NCBI GenBank assembly: GCA_019421365.1
Contig: JAHZFJ010000024.1
Coordinates: 1 to 64,000, forward strand
Source: Lachnospiraceae bacterium
GTDB lineage: Bacteria; Bacillota; Clostridia; Lachnospirales; Lachnospiraceae
Length of the DNA: 64,000 bases
Reading direction: 5' to 3'
The translations under genes and the position numbers were made by a program. Below, piece by piece: positions 43,908 to 53,470 of the stretch. Within the stretch, counting starts at the first letter, position 1. Each line of letters opens with the position of its first letter. The notes beneath the pieces were generated by a model. The model did no database searches. It saw only the letters and a list, made by a program, of their open reading frames with translations, and was not told the DNA's origin.

Positions 43908-45365
43908 CTATAACTCTTCCTGGCCATTCTTCACGGCATCCATTACGGCTTTGGCCTTGTTAATACTCTCCTGAAATTCCTTTTCAGGAACACTATCTGC
44001 TACAATCCCGGCTCCTGAACGAACAAATACTTTTCCATTCTTTTTATATGCTAGCCGAATTGCGATACAGGTATCCATGTTTCCAGTAAAATCAATATAT
44101 CCGATTGCACCTCCATAGATACCTCGTTTGTTATTCTCTAATTCATTAATAATCTCCATTGCTCGTATTTTTGGTGCGCCCGACAATGTTCCTGCTGGTA
44201 ATACAGCATCAATTGCATCAAGACTACATCTATCCTCTTTGATCGTCGATGTTACCGTGGAACCGATATGCATAACATGAGAAAATCTTTGAACCTGCTT
44301 ATACTTCTCAACCTTTACACTACCAAACTTACTAACCTTCCCTAAATCATTTCGACCAAGGTCAACTAACATGTTATGTTCTGCAAGCTCCTTCTCATCA
44401 TCTAATAACTCTTTCTCTAGTACCTCATCTTCAGCTTTATCTTTACCTCTTGGTCTAGTACCCGCCAAAGGAAATGTATGTAATGTTCCGGTTTCTAACT
44501 TCACTAATGTCTCTGGTGATGCCCCTGCCACTTCCATATCATCACTACTAAAATAAAACATATATGGTGATGGGTTCGAAGTACGAAGTAAACGATAGGT
44601 ATTCAGTAAACTTCCTTCAAACTGTGCCTCTAGGCGGTTCGATAATACCACTTGGAAAATGTCTCCCTCATAAATATATTGCTTTGCCTTTGTAACCATA
44701 TCGCAGTACTCTTTCTCTGAGAATAAAGGTGTGAAATCCGAAGTAAGCTTACCTGGTTGGTCTATGAGCTGTTCTCCATGCTTAATTAGTTCAATCATCT
44801 CACCAATTTCACCTACACAGTGGTTATACTCGTTATCCAAATCCTCTGTTCTTGCATTCGCGATGACAAAAATCTTCTGCTTCACATTATCAAATGCAAT
44901 TACTTTATCGAATAGCATCAAATCGACATCTCGAAACTGTTCTTCATCATTGGCAGTCAATTTTAACTTTGGTTCCTTGTACTTTGCATAATCATAAGCA
45001 AAATATCCTACTAACCCTCCTGTAAACGTTGGCATTCCTGCAATCTTAGGACTGGTATACTGACTCAAGATTTCTTTGATACTTTCTCCTGGATTTCCTT
45101 TTATTCGTCTAACATCTTTGTCTTCTTTTACTGTCACCACTCCATCGACGCAATTGATCTCCATCTTAGGATCATAACCAAGGTAGGTATATCTGCCCCA
45201 GATTTCTTGATTCTCAACACTCTCTAAAAGGTAACAATGATGACTCACCTTCTTCAGAGCTCGTAACACCTCTATTGGAGTTCGAATATCTGATAGAATT
45301 TCGGTATGAATTGGAACAACTTGGTAGCCTTTTGCAATTTGCTTTGCTTCTACTAATGTAATCAT
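43908..45365 (-). CDS. trpE: anthranilate synthase component I
   Basis: Converts chorismate to anthranilate. The 485-residue product has the chorismate-binding core IFQVVLSNRLEAQF, SPSPYMFYF-like SNPSPYMFYF, GTRPRGKD, LVDLGRNDLGKV, and SGAPKIRAME. The N-terminal LLES motif for tryptophan feedback inhibition appears as YLLESVEN. ATG 45365 has GGAGG upstream; the frame runs to 45383. First gene after the T-box. Confidence 0.97.
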   Translation of the reverse strand: MITLVEAKQIAKGYQVVPIHTEILSDIRTPIEVLRALKKVSHHCYLLESVENQEIWGRYTYLGYDPKMEINCVDGVVTVKEDKDVRRIKGNPGESIKEILSQYTSPKIAGMPTFTGGLVGYFAYDYAKYKEPKLKLTANDEEQFRDVDLMLFDKVIAFDNVKQKIFVIANARTEDLDNEYNHCVGEIGEMIELIKHGEQLIDQPGKLTSDFTPLFSEKEYCDMVTKAKQYIYEGDIFQVVLSNRLEAQFEGSLLNTYRLLRTSNPSPYMFYFSSDDMEVAGASPETLVKLETGTLHTFPLAGTRPRGKDKAEDEVLEKELLDDEKELAEHNMLVDLGRNDLGKVSKFGSVKVEKYKQVQRFSHVMHIGSTVTSTIKEDRCSLDAIDAVLPAGTLSGAPKIRAMEIINELENNKRGIYGGAIGYIDFTGNMDTCIAIRLAYKKNGKVFVRSGAGIVADSVPEKEFQESINKAKAVMDAVKNGQEEL

Positions 45366-45470
45366 GGTATTCCTCCTTCTCATTATTGGTTGCTATCTTC
45401 GCATGGAGTGGTAATAAGTGTGCAGTATCCCAAACAAAATTGTGATACACATTAACATAAAAATTTGTAC

Positions 45471-45790
45471 AAAAAAAACGCCCCTGACTATTGTTATAGC
45501 AATAGTCAAGGACGGATATAATTATACTTATACCGCGGTGCCACCTTGATTTATGGTTTCCCACACTCTCTGCGAAATACTATCATATTTCCGGCAACTT
45601 ACGTATGCCTACACGTCATGGAATACTCGATGCCCTTACGAACAACTTTGACCATGCCCTCAGTGGTCCATTTAATGAACTGCATCTCTGTAAGGTTCTC
45701 ACCCTCCCTCACTCTCTGTAAGCGCATGTAACATTTTTATCTCCACCTCAACGGTTTTAAACATATGAAATTAATTTATTTGGTAATTGA
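45471..45790 (-). promoter_or_regulatory. tryptophan T-box riboswitch with terminator
   Basis: On the minus strand the conserved T-box AAGGTGGCACCGCGGTA lies at 45548-45532. Upstream is a stem I region with a probable UGG (Trp) specifier in AAATGGACC (about 45668-45676). The terminator is a CTTGACTATTG stem with CAATAGTCAGG partner (about 45482-45513) and an eight-T run (45478-45471). Uncharged tRNA-Trp would favour the antiterminator and switch on trpEGDCFBA. Confidence 0.93.
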
Positions 45791-45795
45791 TTAAC

Positions 45796-45823
45796 ATTAT
45801 ACTCCAGTTCCTAAAAATGTCAA
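45796..45823 (-). promoter_or_regulatory. promoter of the trp operon
   Basis: Minus strand TTGACA (45823-45818), 16-bp spacer, TATAAT (45801-45796). Both hexamers are consensus. Predicted start near 45789, just before the T-box stem I. Confidence 0.85.
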
Positions 45824-46012
45824 TCCTTTTTCTCAACTTTTCTTTATCATGGTAAAGAGTTACCATTATGAAGTAAAAGCCATTTAAATTCACTTTATTT
45901 CTACATTCTTTGATAATGCTCGCAATAATAGATTGTTCCTCCAAGATAACTACCCTTACAAAATTCATAACCTCGCTTCGTACACGATGTCCATACAGTT
46001 ACTTACTATGCC

Positions 46013-46744
46013 TTAAGCACAATAGATTTCAATTGCCTTTGACATCAATTCGGCTGTTCCTTCTCCGTGTTTATCAATATTTTCTCTAAATCTCTCATCG
46101 CATACATACATATTTCCTAATCCTGCTAGGATTTCTTTCGTACATTCATAATAGTGTGCAGTAATGAACGCCTGCCATTTAGCAACTAATGCTTGCACTA
46201 CTTTATTCTCTGGTGACAAATCCCTATGTTTCGCAAACTCGCCCATAATACTATCTCCAGCTTGTATGGTAGTATTCCAATCTTCCTTCGAGTATCCTCT
46301 TGTCTTTTTCTCATACTCTGCATATGCATCGCTATTGCCCCAACGACTTCTTACTTCGTCTGCATATTGTTTCTTCTGATTCTCAATACTTTCCATACTA
46401 AATTCTTTAAAGCTCATATCTTTTTGCCCTCCTAATCGATCTTCTACTAAACAAATTAATTGGTCCATACGATTACGTTTCTCAAGTAACAAAGCCTTAT
46501 GATTTCGTAATGCCTCTTCCCGATTATAATTAGGATTATTCATGATATCTCTAATTTCTTTCAGCGGAAACTCTAATTCTCTAAAGAATAGAATCTGCTG
46601 TAATCGATCCAAATCTTCATCATGGTAGATACGATACCCCACGTCTGTTACTTCACTTGGTATGAGTAATCCAATTTGGTCATAGTACTGTAGTGTACGA
46701 ACGGTTACGCCCGAAAGCTCTGCTACTTCATGTATCTTCATCAT
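46013..46744 (-). CDS. MerR family regulator with TipAS-like domain
   Basis: The 243-residue product begins MMKIHEVAELSGVTVRTLQYYDQIGLL, a MerR winged helix (1-70), then a dimerisation helix (about 75-110) and a C-terminal helical domain (about 120-243) like TipAS, which binds drug-like antibiotics. GGAGG lies 5 bases before the ATG at 46744. The upstream sequence has TTGACT and an ACGTTACGT repeat between promoter hexamers (about 46765-46800), the place MerR proteins bind. Targets other than itself are unknown. Confidence 0.85.
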   Translation of the reverse strand: MMKIHEVAELSGVTVRTLQYYDQIGLLIPSEVTDVGYRIYHDEDLDRLQQILFFRELEFPLKEIRDIMNNPNYNREEALRNHKALLLEKRNRMDQLICLVEDRLGGQKDMSFKEFSMESIENQKKQYADEVRSRWGNSDAYAEYEKKTRGYSKEDWNTTIQAGDSIMGEFAKHRDLSPENKVVQALVAKWQAFITAHYYECTKEILAGLGNMYVCDERFRENIDKHGEGTAELMSKAIEIYCA

Positions 46745-46914
46745 ATTGACCTCCTTATTCCTTCTACGTAATGATATACTATGACGTAACGTAAGAGTCA
46801 AGTGGTATTTTGCTATCTCATTTAGATAAAAATGTATGGCAAACGCTTTAGCTTCTTATCAAAATAGGCAAGTGAAGAGCTTTTAATACAGTGCACTCCC
46901 GTTTGAATGAGCAA

Positions 46915-46942
46915 CAAAAAAGGCTCTCCATTATAGAGAACC
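46915..46942 (-). terminator. terminator of lgt
   Basis: Seven-base stem (ggctctc 46922-46928, gagaacc 46936-46942) with one wobble, followed by six T on the minus strand. The lgt stop codon (46931-46933) lies in the loop. Confidence 0.75.
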
Positions 46943-47728
46943 TTCTTGTTGCTCATTATTTTTATATATCAATCGATCTGCTTCTACGCCTCTCTTCTTA
47001 TTCGCATAGAACAATACTCCTGCAATAATTACGAAGAATATGGATATAAACTGTGATGTTGAAAGCAAACCAACTGCCCCACGTTCGTCATCTCTAAGGA
47101 ACTCAATTAGGAACCTTCCTACACCATACAGAGCAAGATATAGAGCCCCTGTGTTCCCTTTATATTTGGCTCTTCTAGCATATGTAATAAGTATTCCTGC
47201 AATTAAAAAATCCCCTGCTGCCGAGAATAACTGTGTAGGTAATACTTTAACTCCCGCAGGTGCCATACTATCTGCCGGGAATATTACTCCTATTGCACTA
47301 TTTGTTTCTCTACCATAGCAACAACCAGCCATGAAGCAGCCAATTCTTCCAAAACCTTGTGCAATCGATATGGATGGCATTACAATATCGAAGTAACTCA
47401 TAAAGCTAAGTTTTTTCTTCATACTATACAACATACATGCTAATACTCCAGCTATAATTCCACCATATACAACGAAACCTTCTGATCCTAATACTCCAAG
47501 TGGATCTTCAATAAATTCATCAAAACTAACAATAACAAACAATAGTTTTGCACCAACAAAGCCACTTATAATTGCAATTAATGCAATATCTAAGATAGCT
47601 TCTTGATTCAGTCCATAAGCTTTTGCACGATGCACCGCTACAAACACTGCTAACATAAATCCTATAGCAATCATTAGGCCGTATCCATGAATCGTAAGCC
47701 CGCCAATGGTGATAATATCTTTTAACAT
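46931..47728 (-). CDS. lgt: prolipoprotein diacylglyceryl transferase
   Basis: Membrane enzyme that adds diacylglycerol to the lipobox cysteine of prolipoproteins, such as the lipoprotein at 9802-11538. The 265-residue product has about seven transmembrane segments, the HGYGLMIAIGF motif (catalytic His), and the signature GRIGCFMAGCCYG near residue 135. AAAGGAG precedes the ATG. Single gene between MerR and TetR genes. Confidence 0.96.
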   Translation of the reverse strand: MLKDIITIGGLTIHGYGLMIAIGFMLAVFVAVHRAKAYGLNQEAILDIALIAIISGFVGAKLLFVIVSFDEFIEDPLGVLGSEGFVVYGGIIAGVLACMLYSMKKKLSFMSYFDIVMPSISIAQGFGRIGCFMAGCCYGRETNSAIGVIFPADSMAPAGVKVLPTQLFSAAGDFLIAGILITYARRAKYKGNTGALYLALYGVGRFLIEFLRDDERGAVGLLSTSQFISIFFVIIAGVLFYANKKRGVEADRLIYKNNEQQEGSL

Positions 47729-47872
47729 ATGCTATTCTCCTTTGTTCGCTTTCATTTGAAAAAAAATTACTAAGTAGCTTGACCGACGGCAGCAATTTAG
47801 CCACTTCAATCAACCATCTTTAAAAATTTTATTACATACAAACATTTACATTATAACATATACCAATTCATG

Positions 47873-47955
47873 GTACTAGAGCGTGTTTAATAATTTGTTT
47901 CACAAATGTAATACCATTCCATTTTGTTAAAAGCATTTTTCAAACACGTCCTAGT
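47873..47955. repeat. small inverted-repeat element
   Basis: Arms tactagagcgtgttt and its complement aaacacgtcctagta pair over 15 bases with two mismatches, around about 53 bases that include ttgtttcacaaat. No ORF and no T-run. It lies between lgt and the TetR gene. Confidence 0.5.
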
Positions 47956-47980
47956 ATATTAATTAAAATAAATGGAATTA

Positions 47981-48646
47981 CTAGTTGATACCATCATGTC
48001 GATACAAACCATCAAGATAAGAAGCCATAGTTTTCAATGCATTTTCTTTAAATGAAAACTTAAATCCTTCCATCTGATACTTATCTATGATATTTAATAC
48101 CTCACTAGGTAAACTTGAGCATAGTTTACATCCAACTAAGATTGATTCCTGTATCAAGAAAATCTCCATAATCTCATCTGTACTAAATACCTTACACTTT
48201 TCGTGAATAATCAGTGACACTTCCTTAAATCGATTGTAAAACCATTGCTTAAACTCAATCATAACCTCTAGATCAATATTCTTCTCAAGAATCGCCCCAC
48301 GAATAGATATTAAGCGAATATACATATCCGAATCTTCAATTATGTCTGTCATCTCATCCAGTACCAACTTCTTGAATAATTCGTAATTGCTGATGTCATA
48401 AGTTTTTATTCGTTGTTCCATATTATCTAGACGTTTTGCATATTCCCGTATCAATAACTGGAGGAATAGCATTTCTTTCGTCTTAAAATACACAAATAAA
48501 ATTCCATTGGATATTCCTAGCGCTTTCGCAATCTCAGCCATCTTAATATTCTCATACTCTGTGGTGGTAAACATTTTAGCCGTCATATCTAGTATTACTC
48601 CAGCTTTCTCTTCTTTTGCCTCTTGGCTTCTAGCCCTCCTAGCCAC
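47981..48646 (-). CDS. TetR family regulator
   Basis: The 221-residue product has an N-terminal TetR helix-turn-helix (about 18-62; MAEIAKALGISNGILFVYFKTKEML) and an unclassified C-terminal ligand domain. It starts at GTG 48646 with GGGAGGAG upstream. It is 11 bases downstream of the SDR gene, so the two form one operon, and a perfect palindrome on that operon's promoter is the probable binding site. Confidence 0.88.
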   Translation of the reverse strand: MARRARSQEAKEEKAGVILDMTAKMFTTTEYENIKMAEIAKALGISNGILFVYFKTKEMLFLQLLIREYAKRLDNMEQRIKTYDISNYELFKKLVLDEMTDIIEDSDMYIRLISIRGAILEKNIDLEVMIEFKQWFYNRFKEVSLIIHEKCKVFSTDEIMEIFLIQESILVGCKLCSSLPSEVLNIIDKYQMEGFKFSFKENALKTMASYLDGLYRHDGIN

Positions 48647-48657
48647 ATTTCTCCTCC

Positions 48658-49479
48658 CTACCTCATAGTTTTTTGAATCATCCTATCAAATGCACGGTCT
48701 GATAGTACACGTTTTGAAAATACTGATAGTTTCGCACCATATCCAACTAGATATCGAGTCTTAGGTCTCTTAGCACTGACAGCCTTCGCAATTGTTTTTG
48801 ATATAATTTCAGGTTTCGAAATCTTATCTGATAAGTATGATCTTCTTAAATAATTGATCACATGATTTGCTTGTTTTGTATATGCTCCTTTGGCAGAAAC
48901 CTCAGCCAGATTATCTGCCGCAATAATACCCCAGTTCGTCTTAATTGCACCTGGTTCAATAAGTACCACATCAATTCCAAATGGTTTTGTCTCCATACGA
49001 AGGCAGTCCGAAAAGCCTTCTAACGCATATTTGGTTGCGTGATACCAAGCTCCAAATGGTGTGCTAATCTTGCCTGCCATAGACGATATATTAATAATCT
49101 TACCTGAATGCTGTTTTCTCATAGTAGGCAGCACCAACTGTGTCATACGTGCGAGACCAAATAGATTTACCTCTAATTGTTTTCTTGCCTCATCAATGGG
49201 AACATCTTCAACTGCTCCATAGAATCCATAACCTGCATTATTCACAAGTATATCAATTCTTCCTTCTTTCTTCAATATACTATCTACACAATCAACCATC
49301 GATTTTTCTACCGTCACATCTAGTGGCAAAACAGAAATTCCTTCTTTCTCCAAGTCCTTCATCTTATCTACTCGACGTGCAGCACCATATACGGTGTACC
49401 CCATATCCTTTAAAACTAACGCTGTATCTCTTCCAATCCCTGATGATGCACCTGTTATTAATACCACTTTTTTATTCAT
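48658..49479 (-). CDS. SDR family oxidoreductase
   Basis: A 273-residue short-chain dehydrogenase: TGASSGIGRDTA (about 8-19), NNAGYGFYG (about 83-91), catalytic Ser in NISSMAGK and YHATK (Tyr about 149). The long C-terminus and GAWYHATKYALEGFSDCLRMET segment resemble the classical 'DHRS-like' or retinol-dehydrogenase-type SDRs. Substrate unknown. AAGGAGAGAG precedes the ATG. Co-transcribed with the TetR gene, a pattern common for stress or detoxification genes. Confidence 0.85.
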   Translation of the reverse strand: MNKKVVLITGASSGIGRDTALVLKDMGYTVYGAARRVDKMKDLEKEGISVLPLDVTVEKSMVDCVDSILKKEGRIDILVNNAGYGFYGAVEDVPIDEARKQLEVNLFGLARMTQLVLPTMRKQHSGKIINISSMAGKISTPFGAWYHATKYALEGFSDCLRMETKPFGIDVVLIEPGAIKTNWGIIAADNLAEVSAKGAYTKQANHVINYLRRSYLSDKISKPEIISKTIAKAVSAKRPKTRYLVGYGAKLSVFSKRVLSDRAFDRMIQKTMR

Positions 49480-49498
49480 ATTCTCACTCTCTCCTTAT

Positions 49499-49544
49499 TA
49501 ATTGACTCTAAGTCAATTATATTCCCATTACCTTTACTTGTCAA
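49499..49544 (-). promoter_or_regulatory. consensus promoter with TetR-type palindrome
   Basis: Minus strand TTGACA (49544-49539), 17-bp spacer, TATAAT (49521-49516), both perfect. A perfect palindrome TAATTGACT-CTA-AGTCAATTA (49499-49519) overlaps the -10 and start site. Tight repression by the TetR protein of the same operon is the likely reading. Confidence 0.8.
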
Positions 49545-49804
49545 ATAAAAATGTACTAAACATAACTGGCGACTTTAACTATATAATTTGGGCAGTTCCC
49601 ATTGAATTGGATTTATCGCTTATTCTATATTTTGTTTGAGATGCATTATACTCCATAAATATAAATGACGGCTACTCTATATATAATAGTATAGCCGTCG
49701 TTTTACATTCTATCATCACACAATAGGCCTTTTGCTTTATTAGACAAAAAAAGAACTACCTATAATACTAGGTAGCTCCTCTAAAAAATTTAATATCTAG
49801 ATAT
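49545..49804 (-). terminator. gap after tcdA with terminator and a second hairpin
   Basis: The terminator is gaactaccta (49753-49762) with its partner ending near 49778 and a T-run of seven or more on the minus strand (49752-49746); it ends tcdA. A second hairpin, gacggcta/tagccgtc (about 49664-49699), is followed by GTTTT on the plus strand. The rest of the gap holds no ORF. Confidence 0.75.
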
Positions 49805-50560
49805 TTATTTCATTCCTAAATTCTTAATAATCTCTCCTGCCATAATAAGCCCTGCTACAGAAGGAACGAAAGATAAACTTCCTGGAATGTCTCGTCGATC
49901 CGTACATTTTCTCTGTGCACCTGGAGGACAGATACAATTGCTTCTACAACTCATTGACATATCTTCTAATGGTCTAGTTGGTTTTTCCTTCGAATAAACC
50001 ACTGTTAGTTTTTTAACGCCTCTCTTTTTTAATTCCCTACGCATTACTTTAGCTAATGGACACATTGTTGTCTTATAGATATCAGTCACTTCGAATTTCG
50101 TTGGATCTAATTTGTTACCTGCTCCCATACAACTGATTACAGGTACCCCTGCTTCTTTGGCTTTCATGATAATATCAAGCTTAGCAGTTACCGTATCTAC
50201 TGCATCTACAACATATGCATATTGTGTAAAGTCAAACTGATCCGCCGTTTCTGGTAAATAGAAACACTTATGCACAGTTACTTCTGCCTTAGGATTAATC
50301 TCGAGAATACGTTCTTTCATTACGTCAACTTTATATTTACCAACGGTCTTTCTTGTTGCTATGATTTGACGATTGATATTCGTTAAACATACCTTATCGT
50401 CGTCAATTAAATCAAAAGCACCTATTCCGCATCTCGCAAGTGCTTCCACTGTATATCCACCTACACCACCAATTCCAAACACTGCTACTCTTGCATTAGC
50501 AAGGCTTTGCATATGTTCTTCACCTAGTAACAATTGTGCTCTAGAAAACTCATTTAACAT
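49805..50560 (-). CDS. tcdA: tRNA threonylcarbamoyladenosine dehydratase
   Basis: E1-like enzyme that converts t6A37 to cyclic ct6A in tRNAs. The 251-residue product has the ATP site VAVFGIGGVGGYTVEALAR (about 27-45), DDDKVCLTNINRQ, and CMGAGNKLDP typical of TcdA/YgdL rather than MoeB/ThiF. Cysteines CRSNCICPPG are near 205. ATG 50560 has AAGGATGG upstream. Monocistronic. Confidence 0.92.
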   Translation of the reverse strand: MLNEFSRAQLLLGEEHMQSLANARVAVFGIGGVGGYTVEALARCGIGAFDLIDDDKVCLTNINRQIIATRKTVGKYKVDVMKERILEINPKAEVTVHKCFYLPETADQFDFTQYAYVVDAVDTVTAKLDIIMKAKEAGVPVISCMGAGNKLDPTKFEVTDIYKTTMCPLAKVMRRELKKRGVKKLTVVYSKEKPTRPLEDMSMSCRSNCICPPGAQRKCTDRRDIPGSLSFVPSVAGLIMAGEIIKNLGMK

Positions 50561-50716
50561 ATATACCATCCTTAATAGATAAAGTCTCTTATTTTAAGTT
50601 TCAAATTTCATATTAGTTCTATATGTTTTATATGATAGCGTGTCTATTATTCTTTGTCAACTGGTAGTACTTATAAATTCATTTATGTAGATGACTAATC
50701 TTAATAGCTAGATTTT

Positions 50717-51382
50717 TTATATGCTTAACTCTTTCTTCGCCGCAATCAATCGCTCTGCAAATTGATCATAAAAATCACTTTCTATTGTAAATGGCGTTAT
50801 ATAGAATAATTGAAGCACATACATAGATATCTTCTTTCTGAGTGCCTCATCTTCTGCTGCCATCATCATAACTTGCACATCCTTAAGGAAATAATGCCAT
50901 TCATTTACGAACTCTTGATTCCTTTTAAGATCTGAAGTATCAATCCACTTACTTACTTTAACTTTTGTTTTGCCCGGTTTCGTACACTCATTAACCTGTA
51001 AGATGTATTTAAAACTTCTGTCTTGATAATATCTTCCTAAAGGGAAGATACGACAAAATCCTGGACGAAAGGTATGAATACTACATCTTCCTTCCTTGTT
51101 TAAGAATACACATCTCTCTTGTTCCCCTGCCATGCGAAGATTTGGTAAAATCGCTCCATCTACCAGATTAAGTTCAACCTTATCTGCTAATAATTCTTCA
51201 AATCTACAATTCAAATTTACCGACAAACGATGGATATCTAATGGATCAAGAACTAATGAACTCCCCATTCCCTGGCAACATGCAGAGCAGCCTTTACAAT
51301 CATCGCATTCAGCTTTTACCATATCGTTTAATTCATAGAATCTCCCATCTGATATCTCATTCAAACTACAATTTCTTTCCAT
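50717..51382 (-). CDS. YkgJ family cysteine cluster protein
   Basis: A 221-residue cytoplasmic protein with the YkgJ metal cluster signature: CDDCKGCSACCQGMG (about 25-39), then CVFLNKEGRCSIHTFRPGFCRIFP (about 91-114). The cysteines probably bind Zn or an Fe-S centre. Its activity is unknown. GAGGAAATAAG precedes the ATG. It lies 46 bases after the GNAT gene and may share its transcript. Confidence 0.85.
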   Translation of the reverse strand: MERNCSLNEISDGRFYELNDMVKAECDDCKGCSACCQGMGSSLVLDPLDIHRLSVNLNCRFEELLADKVELNLVDGAILPNLRMAGEQERCVFLNKEGRCSIHTFRPGFCRIFPLGRYYQDRSFKYILQVNECTKPGKTKVKVSKWIDTSDLKRNQEFVNEWHYFLKDVQVMMMAAEDEALRKKISMYVLQLFYITPFTIESDFYDQFAERLIAAKKELSI

Positions 51383-51428
51383 CTTATTTCCTCACTTCTC
51401 TATCATTTAATCACTTGTATCTTCACAC

Positions 51429-51923
51429 TTAGTATACTTCTCCATCTCTTACTTGTCGTAGCATAGAATAGCGTGTATCTTCTTCATCAAAAATTATAAA
51501 CCCACATTTTTTATAAAGAGAAATAGCAGTCTCATTCGTTTTATATACTCCCAGGGCCACTAATTCTAGATCTTTTTCCTTTGCCTCTTCTATAACAAGA
51601 TCCATTAGTTTCTTCCCGTAACCTTTGCCTCTTTGTTCTTCTTTCACATGAATCATAGCAAGCAAAAGATAGTCCTCCTCTTTTCGAACAGTTGTCCACA
51701 ACGCTCCAACTATTTTTCCCTCTTCGTCCACATATTCTTTAATCTTATTGTTTACTGTGTTGATACCTTCTGGAAGAAGTTTATCTATATCTTCTTTGGC
51801 TTGCATAACACACGATTCACGTTCTTCTCGCTCTACATCTGATAATTCTTCCATGCCAAAGCTTGTTGTATCCATAATATACTTTTGTAATTGTTCGAAA
51901 GACAGATTTCTCTCCATTAACAT
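51429..51923 (-). CDS. GNAT family N-acetyltransferase
   Basis: A 164-residue acetyltransferase with the acetyl-CoA loop VKEEQRGKGYGKKLMDLVI (about 93-111) and ALGVYKTNETAISLYKKCGF toward the end. The first 60 residues are helical and atypical. Substrate unknown. GGAAGG lies about 10 bases before the ATG. Confidence 0.88.
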   Translation of the reverse strand: MLMERNLSFEQLQKYIMDTTSFGMEELSDVEREERESCVMQAKEDIDKLLPEGINTVNNKIKEYVDEEGKIVGALWTTVRKEEDYLLLAMIHVKEEQRGKGYGKKLMDLVIEEAKEKDLELVALGVYKTNETAISLYKKCGFIIFDEEDTRYSMLRQVRDGEVY

Positions 51924-52066
51924 GTATCCACAACCTTCCTTCCACTTAGGTAAATCCCCTGTGCTTGATTTCTCATGTATAGATGGAAACTATTCCTTTA
52001 CTATCTTATCTACCCATGAACTGTACTTATATTCTACCATATATCAATAGTAATTAGAACCGCAGA

Positions 52067-52099
52067 AACTGGTTTGAGTCCAAACGCCCCAAACCAGTT
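52067..52099 (-). terminator. hairpin after oadB
   Basis: Ten-base perfect stem aactggtttg (52067-52076) / caaaccagtt (52090-52099). It is about 40 bases after the oadB stop. T-run is poor on the minus strand and better on the plus strand. Confidence 0.5.
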
Positions 52100-52141
52100 T
52101 TAATTACTAGTTATATCATCAATTCCACACATCAAAGATTA

Positions 52142-53341
52142 TTACTGCAAAAGCGTAACATATATCGCTGTAAGAATAGCCGTAGTAATTACACCGCAAA
52201 TGTTAGCTCCTAACGCATAATCTAGAATGAATGCACATTTATTCACCTTTTGAACTTCTTTCTGTGCTACCTTAGCAGTTGATGGAACACAAGAAACTCC
52301 TGCAATACCAATAACGGGATTGAAATTCTTCCCTCTGATTAGATAAATAACATATCCGCCTAATATACCACCAATTCCTGAAAGCGTTAACGCTACAATA
52401 CCAAGAACCAATAATTTAAGTACGACAGGATTTAATAATGTACTTGCATCACATAAAACGCCTAACATCAATCCTAAGAAAAATGTTGCAAAATATAGAA
52501 ACCCATCTTCGATTAACTTTACATATTTGCTTATCTCTGATTCCCTAATTACTATCCCAATAAAGAAACTTAAAAACAATGGTGCTGCTACGGGGAACAA
52601 CAAACAAAGCAGTGCATTCGCAATAACAGCAAAGATTAATTTCTCAGAAGAGGTAATATTATGTTTTGGCTTTTTATCTACTATCACCTGCCCCCGTAGA
52701 TTCTTTGGTATTAAAAGCTTAATCAGATAAGGGTACCCGCCATAAGTAAGACTCAGATATAGATACGCTACAATCGATATTGGTACGAAATATTCTGGTG
52801 CCAATTTTAATGCTGCGAATAACACCATCGGTCCATCTGCTCCGCCAATAATGGAGGCTGCTGCCGCTGCACCATCAGACAATCCCATAAGTTTTGCAAT
52901 GGGGAATGTTGCAATTGTACCTAGTTCGGCAAATAAAGCAATGGTCATACTAATAAACGGGTGCGCTAACACGTAACCAATATCACATAAAATTCCGATC
53001 CCCATAAAAACCAGACATGCGATAAGACCATTGCTAAATGTTAATGTATATATTGGTTGTAGAAAATTAATCTGCATATATTTCATTAAATCGTCAGTGG
53101 TAGTTAACATAGGATTAATAATTAAATTACCAATCTGATTATTCTCCATAAATAAAACACCCGCATTCACGGCTGACATACCAAGGCCCATTGGTATCAT
53201 AATAAGTGGTTCCAATGTACCTTTTTTTCCTAAGTAAACAAGCAAAAATCCTAAAAACATTAAAACAATTCTCAATATAACAACTTTTGGTTCTTGTTGA
53301 AACATTGTACTAATACCTTGAAATAACTCTATAATTTCCAT
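52142..53341 (-). CDS. oadB: sodium-pumping decarboxylase beta subunit
   Basis: Membrane subunit that couples decarboxylation of a carboxybiotin carrier to Na+ export, as in oxaloacetate, glutaconyl-CoA and methylmalonyl-CoA decarboxylases. The 399-residue product is highly hydrophobic (about nine helices) and has the family hallmark GGADGPMVLFAALKLAPE (about 175-195) plus GISCVPSTAK-like VSCVPSTAKVAQ. ATG 53341 fits the family start; ATG 53353 sits too close to GGGG. The carboxyltransferase alpha and biotin subunits are not nearby; a small membrane ORF lies just upstream. Confidence 0.9.
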   Translation of the reverse strand: MEIIELFQGISTMFQQEPKVVILRIVLMFLGFLLVYLGKKGTLEPLIMIPMGLGMSAVNAGVLFMENNQIGNLIINPMLTTTDDLMKYMQINFLQPIYTLTFSNGLIACLVFMGIGILCDIGYVLAHPFISMTIALFAELGTIATFPIAKLMGLSDGAAAAASIIGGADGPMVLFAALKLAPEYFVPISIVAYLYLSLTYGGYPYLIKLLIPKNLRGQVIVDKKPKHNITSSEKLIFAVIANALLCLLFPVAAPLFLSFFIGIVIRESEISKYVKLIEDGFLYFATFFLGLMLGVLCDASTLLNPVVLKLLVLGIVALTLSGIGGILGGYVIYLIRGKNFNPVIGIAGVSCVPSTAKVAQKEVQKVNKCAFILDYALGANICGVITTAILTAIYVTLLQ

Positions 53342-53470
53342 ATCAATAAACATACCCCTTTCTTAAATCTGGAGAATCTATTGTTCGCATTAAGTTTTTG
53401 CTAAAAAAACACCGTTCTTTAAACTCAATCACCTGCTATGTACTTTTTGATGTATAATTCACATATACGT

